Shown: positions 61,272 to 64,000 of the stretch, piece by piece
Position numbering within the stretch: the first letter of the stretch is position 1
Layout of the letters: each line of letters starts with the position of its first letter
Assembly (NCBI GenBank): GCA_029224185.1
Contig: CM055191.1
Location: forward strand, 23,428,257-23,492,256
Direction of reading: 5' to 3'
DNA from: Karalla daura
Taxonomy: Eukaryota > Chordata > Actinopteri > Chaetodontiformes > Leiognathidae
DNA length: 64,000 nt
Translations under genes and position numbers: made by a program
The notes under the pieces: model-generated
The model's database searches: none
Told to the model about the DNA's origin: nothing
The model's input: only the letters and a program-made list of their open reading frames with translations

Positions 61272-62600
61272 GCACCAGACAATTGGCGGGGTCTGCCGGA
61301 GCAAGCGAGGCCCAGGAGTCAGAATGCATGCAGGAGCACGACTGCCATTACAACCTGAGGTTCCCTTTTGTCACCGACTTGACAATGGAGAAGAAAAGTG
61401 TTTTTGCACTGTGTTTCGTCACGTTTTAACCTTGCCGCCCTGTCCTCTGTGTAGGCAATTCTGTTACTGCCAGAAATGGCCCTTGAAATGAATTCATGCA
61501 AGAAGTTTAAGAGTTTGGAAATTTTCTACCAGTAGGATCCCTGTTGGGCACACAGCAAGGTAGTGGCTGTAGGACTCTCTATGTCACAGCTGTGGTTCAC
61601 CTCCTCCAAAACTCAACTAGATATTAGATGTATTAGAACCCACAATAACTTCAGCTATAGTCTTTGGGATGCTTTTCGTGGGGGGGGGGTTCCTCTGTGT
61701 TTTATCTTTCAAACAAAGTTGCACAAATTGCAAAAAGAAGGCACCCTCTGCTTTTATCAGCCTTTTCTATTCAGTGATTCAGTGAAACTCTGCTCCCCAT
61801 GATTGGTCTATTATTATAATCAGCGTACTTTCTTTGTGATTCTTAAGGAGATACATCATTGTTAACTTGTGATGCTGTGCTTTCTCTGGAAGGGTAAGTC
61901 AAGCTAAATCATAAATCATATGCACTTCCTCGTCATTATGCTACATTATTTAGCAGTTGCTTTGTCCAAAAGCAACTAAGAATGGGTGGGTTATTTTAAG
62001 AGGGTAAGATACAACAAACATGCAAGTACATTTTCTTTGGGAAGTAGATATTGTCTGAAAGGTTTTGGATCTGCGGTGCACACAGAGTTCATATTTTGAC
62101 AAGTAGTTTGTACTTTTTATATCACTTTCCTTTCCACAAAAAAAAAAACCAAAAACAAAAAAAACAAAGATGACATTTTCAGTCAAATGTGGTTGAATGT
62201 GTATTGTCAAGGTTGTATTTGTATTTTGTAACATAACCAGAATAAAGTGGAACAAAACAGAACACTCCTTTAAAAAAGGCCGGCAGACATAAATGTTGGA
62301 TTCCATATCAAATGACTTTCATTTTAAACCATTTTCTGTATGAAGAACATACATTATCACATCACGCATTATCAGTGAAATGTCCAATAATATAAAATCA
62401 GGTCCACCCCTCCCCATGGTATAATAGATTATTGCTCCAAATTCTGTCTAGTACCTGCATTTTTCAGCCACGTGACTTGACATGTTTGCACGACTGGTGT
62501 GCTTGTATTTGAACCTAGCATCAAAGCAATTACATATTCAAATTAAACAGTTCCAACTGCAGGTATGTTTGCACTCTAAGATCCTAAACTGTGCACATAC
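61270..62600. other. Non-coding stretch
   Basis: Holds a decayed dispersed repeat at 61940-62060 and A-rich runs at 62139-62167. No exon is visible. Confidence 0.45.
61940..62060 (+). repeat. Decayed teleost dispersed repeat
   Basis: ACATTATTTAGCAGTTGCTT, then TGTCCAAAAGCAACTAAGAA, is a degraded copy of the family at 42280-42425. Confidence 0.5.
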
Positions 62601-62601
62601 A

Positions 62602-62659
62602 TTGTGTGTGTGTGTGTGTGTGTGTATGTGCGTGAGTGTGTGTGTGCGCGCGCGTGCGT
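62602..62659. repeat. (GT)n/(CG)n microsatellite
   Basis: GT units with TATG and GTGAG interruptions, ending in GCGCGCGCG. Confidence 0.9.
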
Positions 62660-62689
62660 CTGCACTCTGACTAGGACTGCAGGACTGCG

Positions 62690-62860
62690 TCTGAAGCTTT
62701 ATTGAGGCAAGCTAATCCATGGGCTGCCGGCCTCAGCTGCCATCGCCACTCTGCCAGGCTGAAAATAATTACATTTTAAATGGCTGTGCAAACAACAGCC
62801 ACCACATTAGCGTGTTAATTCAGGCCAATCACTTCTACTAAGAAAAAAAAAAAATCGAAT
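62690..62860. promoter_or_regulatory. Candidate conserved non-coding element
   Basis: AATAATTACATTTTAAATGG and CACATTAGCGTGTTAATTCA lie in repeat-free sequence. Inference from texture only. Confidence 0.3.
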
Positions 62861-64000
62861 AACGGGAGGAAACACTGCCTTCATTCCGTCCCCCACAGAC
62901 TGATAAATGCACAGTAGTCTTCCATGCCCCGGGTGACCATTTATAACATTTGATTATTTATTTATTTCGCTAAATCTGCATAATCATTTTGGCTATAGGT
63001 CATATGCGAACAAGATGGGGAGCTCAGAATAGCATGCATTATTCATGATTTGTAGGATACAGTGGGTGCCAGAGGTTTACAAGATATGTGAGCGAGATTT
63101 ACCGAATTCATTCTTTTCTTTATCACACAAAAGCTTCTTGGACTGGGTGTACCTGGGGCACCAGATAGAGCACGAAGTGTGTAATGAAGAAAATGGTGAA
63201 AAGATGAGGTAACCTAGATAAATAAATCGCTGTGCCCCTTTCTATGCTCTATCCTTGCCCAGCCCCATTCCAACCAGAATGTTTGACTCCATAGTGAAAT
63301 CTCACCTTGTGTGAGGTGGATTTATTGCCTGTTGAAGCAAATGATAAGAGATAGCTTGTGTCATAATAAATGTGTGTAATAGGAATTTTTGCTATTGTCT
63401 ACAGCAAGTTAAAAAATATATCCAATCTGTAAAACTCTGCATCAGGGGTAAAGTCTGTTGTGACCAAAACAGGGATGCACATCAGTGCCATTGTCTTATT
63501 CCGCATATAAAATGACTGTAACGAGGTGACTTTAATGGCAGACATCAGAAACCATGGAATCGCCAAGGCCCTCAATATTGGAGTTGGTCTGACTCATCCT
63601 ATGTACTCAGAGGACAAGTGGGTGCTGCTTGTGTGTGTGTGTGTGTGTGTGTGTCTGGATGGATTGGTGGTGTGATAGGAGAGCCTTAGATCAGAGATAA
63701 ATGACTTCATTAAAGTGTAAGTCTCCGAAAGCTGGAATGAGCCACATCTCCCCCTTAGTGCCACTGTAGATTATGAACTCCATAAATCAATATATTTCAG
63801 TAAAAGGATAATGTTCCTCGGCCTGCTTCATCCAACCCCCAATGCAGGGCCTGACACAGACCTTCTCAGTCCGCTGTGGTTCCTGGTCTGAGATGACAGT
63901 GGTGGTTATGCTGTCAGTAAGGCGTGATGACACTGTCATGTCTGAAACAGCTTGGAGAAACTATTCTAAGGTTGCCCCCGCTGCTTGGTGTTGTTAGTAA
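62860..64000. other. Non-coding stretch at window end
   Basis: A GT repeat at 63630-63654 is the only clear feature. Confidence 0.5.
63630..63654. repeat. (GT)n microsatellite
   Basis: About twelve GT units. Confidence 0.95.

Noticed and set aside
61028..61501. Frames of Cys-Val or Thr-His repeats
   Set aside because: Translations of the CA/GT microsatellite; the same applies at 8553-8901, 22383-22847 and 44467-44824.

Overview
The window reads as nuclear DNA of a ray-finned (teleost) fish. There are no dense bacterial-style reading frames. Spliced exons carry GT/AG borders, dinucleotide and tetranucleotide microsatellites are very abundant, and several fragments resemble dispersed repeats common in fish genomes. 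Most long open frames are translated microsatellites or chance.

One protein-coding gene can be rebuilt completely. On the minus strand, seven exons between 15004 and 8577 encode a 181-residue protein that I recognise as PTTG1-interacting protein (pttg1ip, also called PBF). It has a signal peptide, a cysteine-rich PSI domain, one membrane span, an eight-cysteine run, a charged helical tail and a C-terminal YxxF sorting signal. Every splice site is canonical, and the phases add up to 546 nt including the stop. A GC-rich promoter-like stretch lies upstream at about 15005-15300. The 3' UTR probably runs to about 7.25 kb, but its end is uncertain.

Layout: 1-3100 is non-coding flank with a perfect 14-bp hairpin. 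3100-4080 is CpG-rich, with a heptamer minisatellite and a plus-strand promoter-like segment that ends at a splice donor. 4.1-8.5 kb is non-coding with one possible small exon and the pttg1ip 3' UTR. 8.5-15.3 kb is pttg1ip, whose introns hold four G/C homopolymers of 20 nt or more. 15.3-64 kb is AT-rich with no exon I can defend. It holds many microsatellites, repeat fragments, and segments rich in homeodomain-type TAAT cores that look like candidate conserved non-coding elements (about 28.6-31.5, 37.0-37.2, 55.0-55.4, 57.7-57.9 and 62.7-62.9 kb).

A possible overall reading is that 4.1-64 kb is the 5' intron of a long plus-strand gene starting near 4.0 kb, with pttg1ip nested antisense inside it. 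This is inference; no coding exon of such a gene is visible. I found no new biological system that I could defend; the best leads are in the findings.
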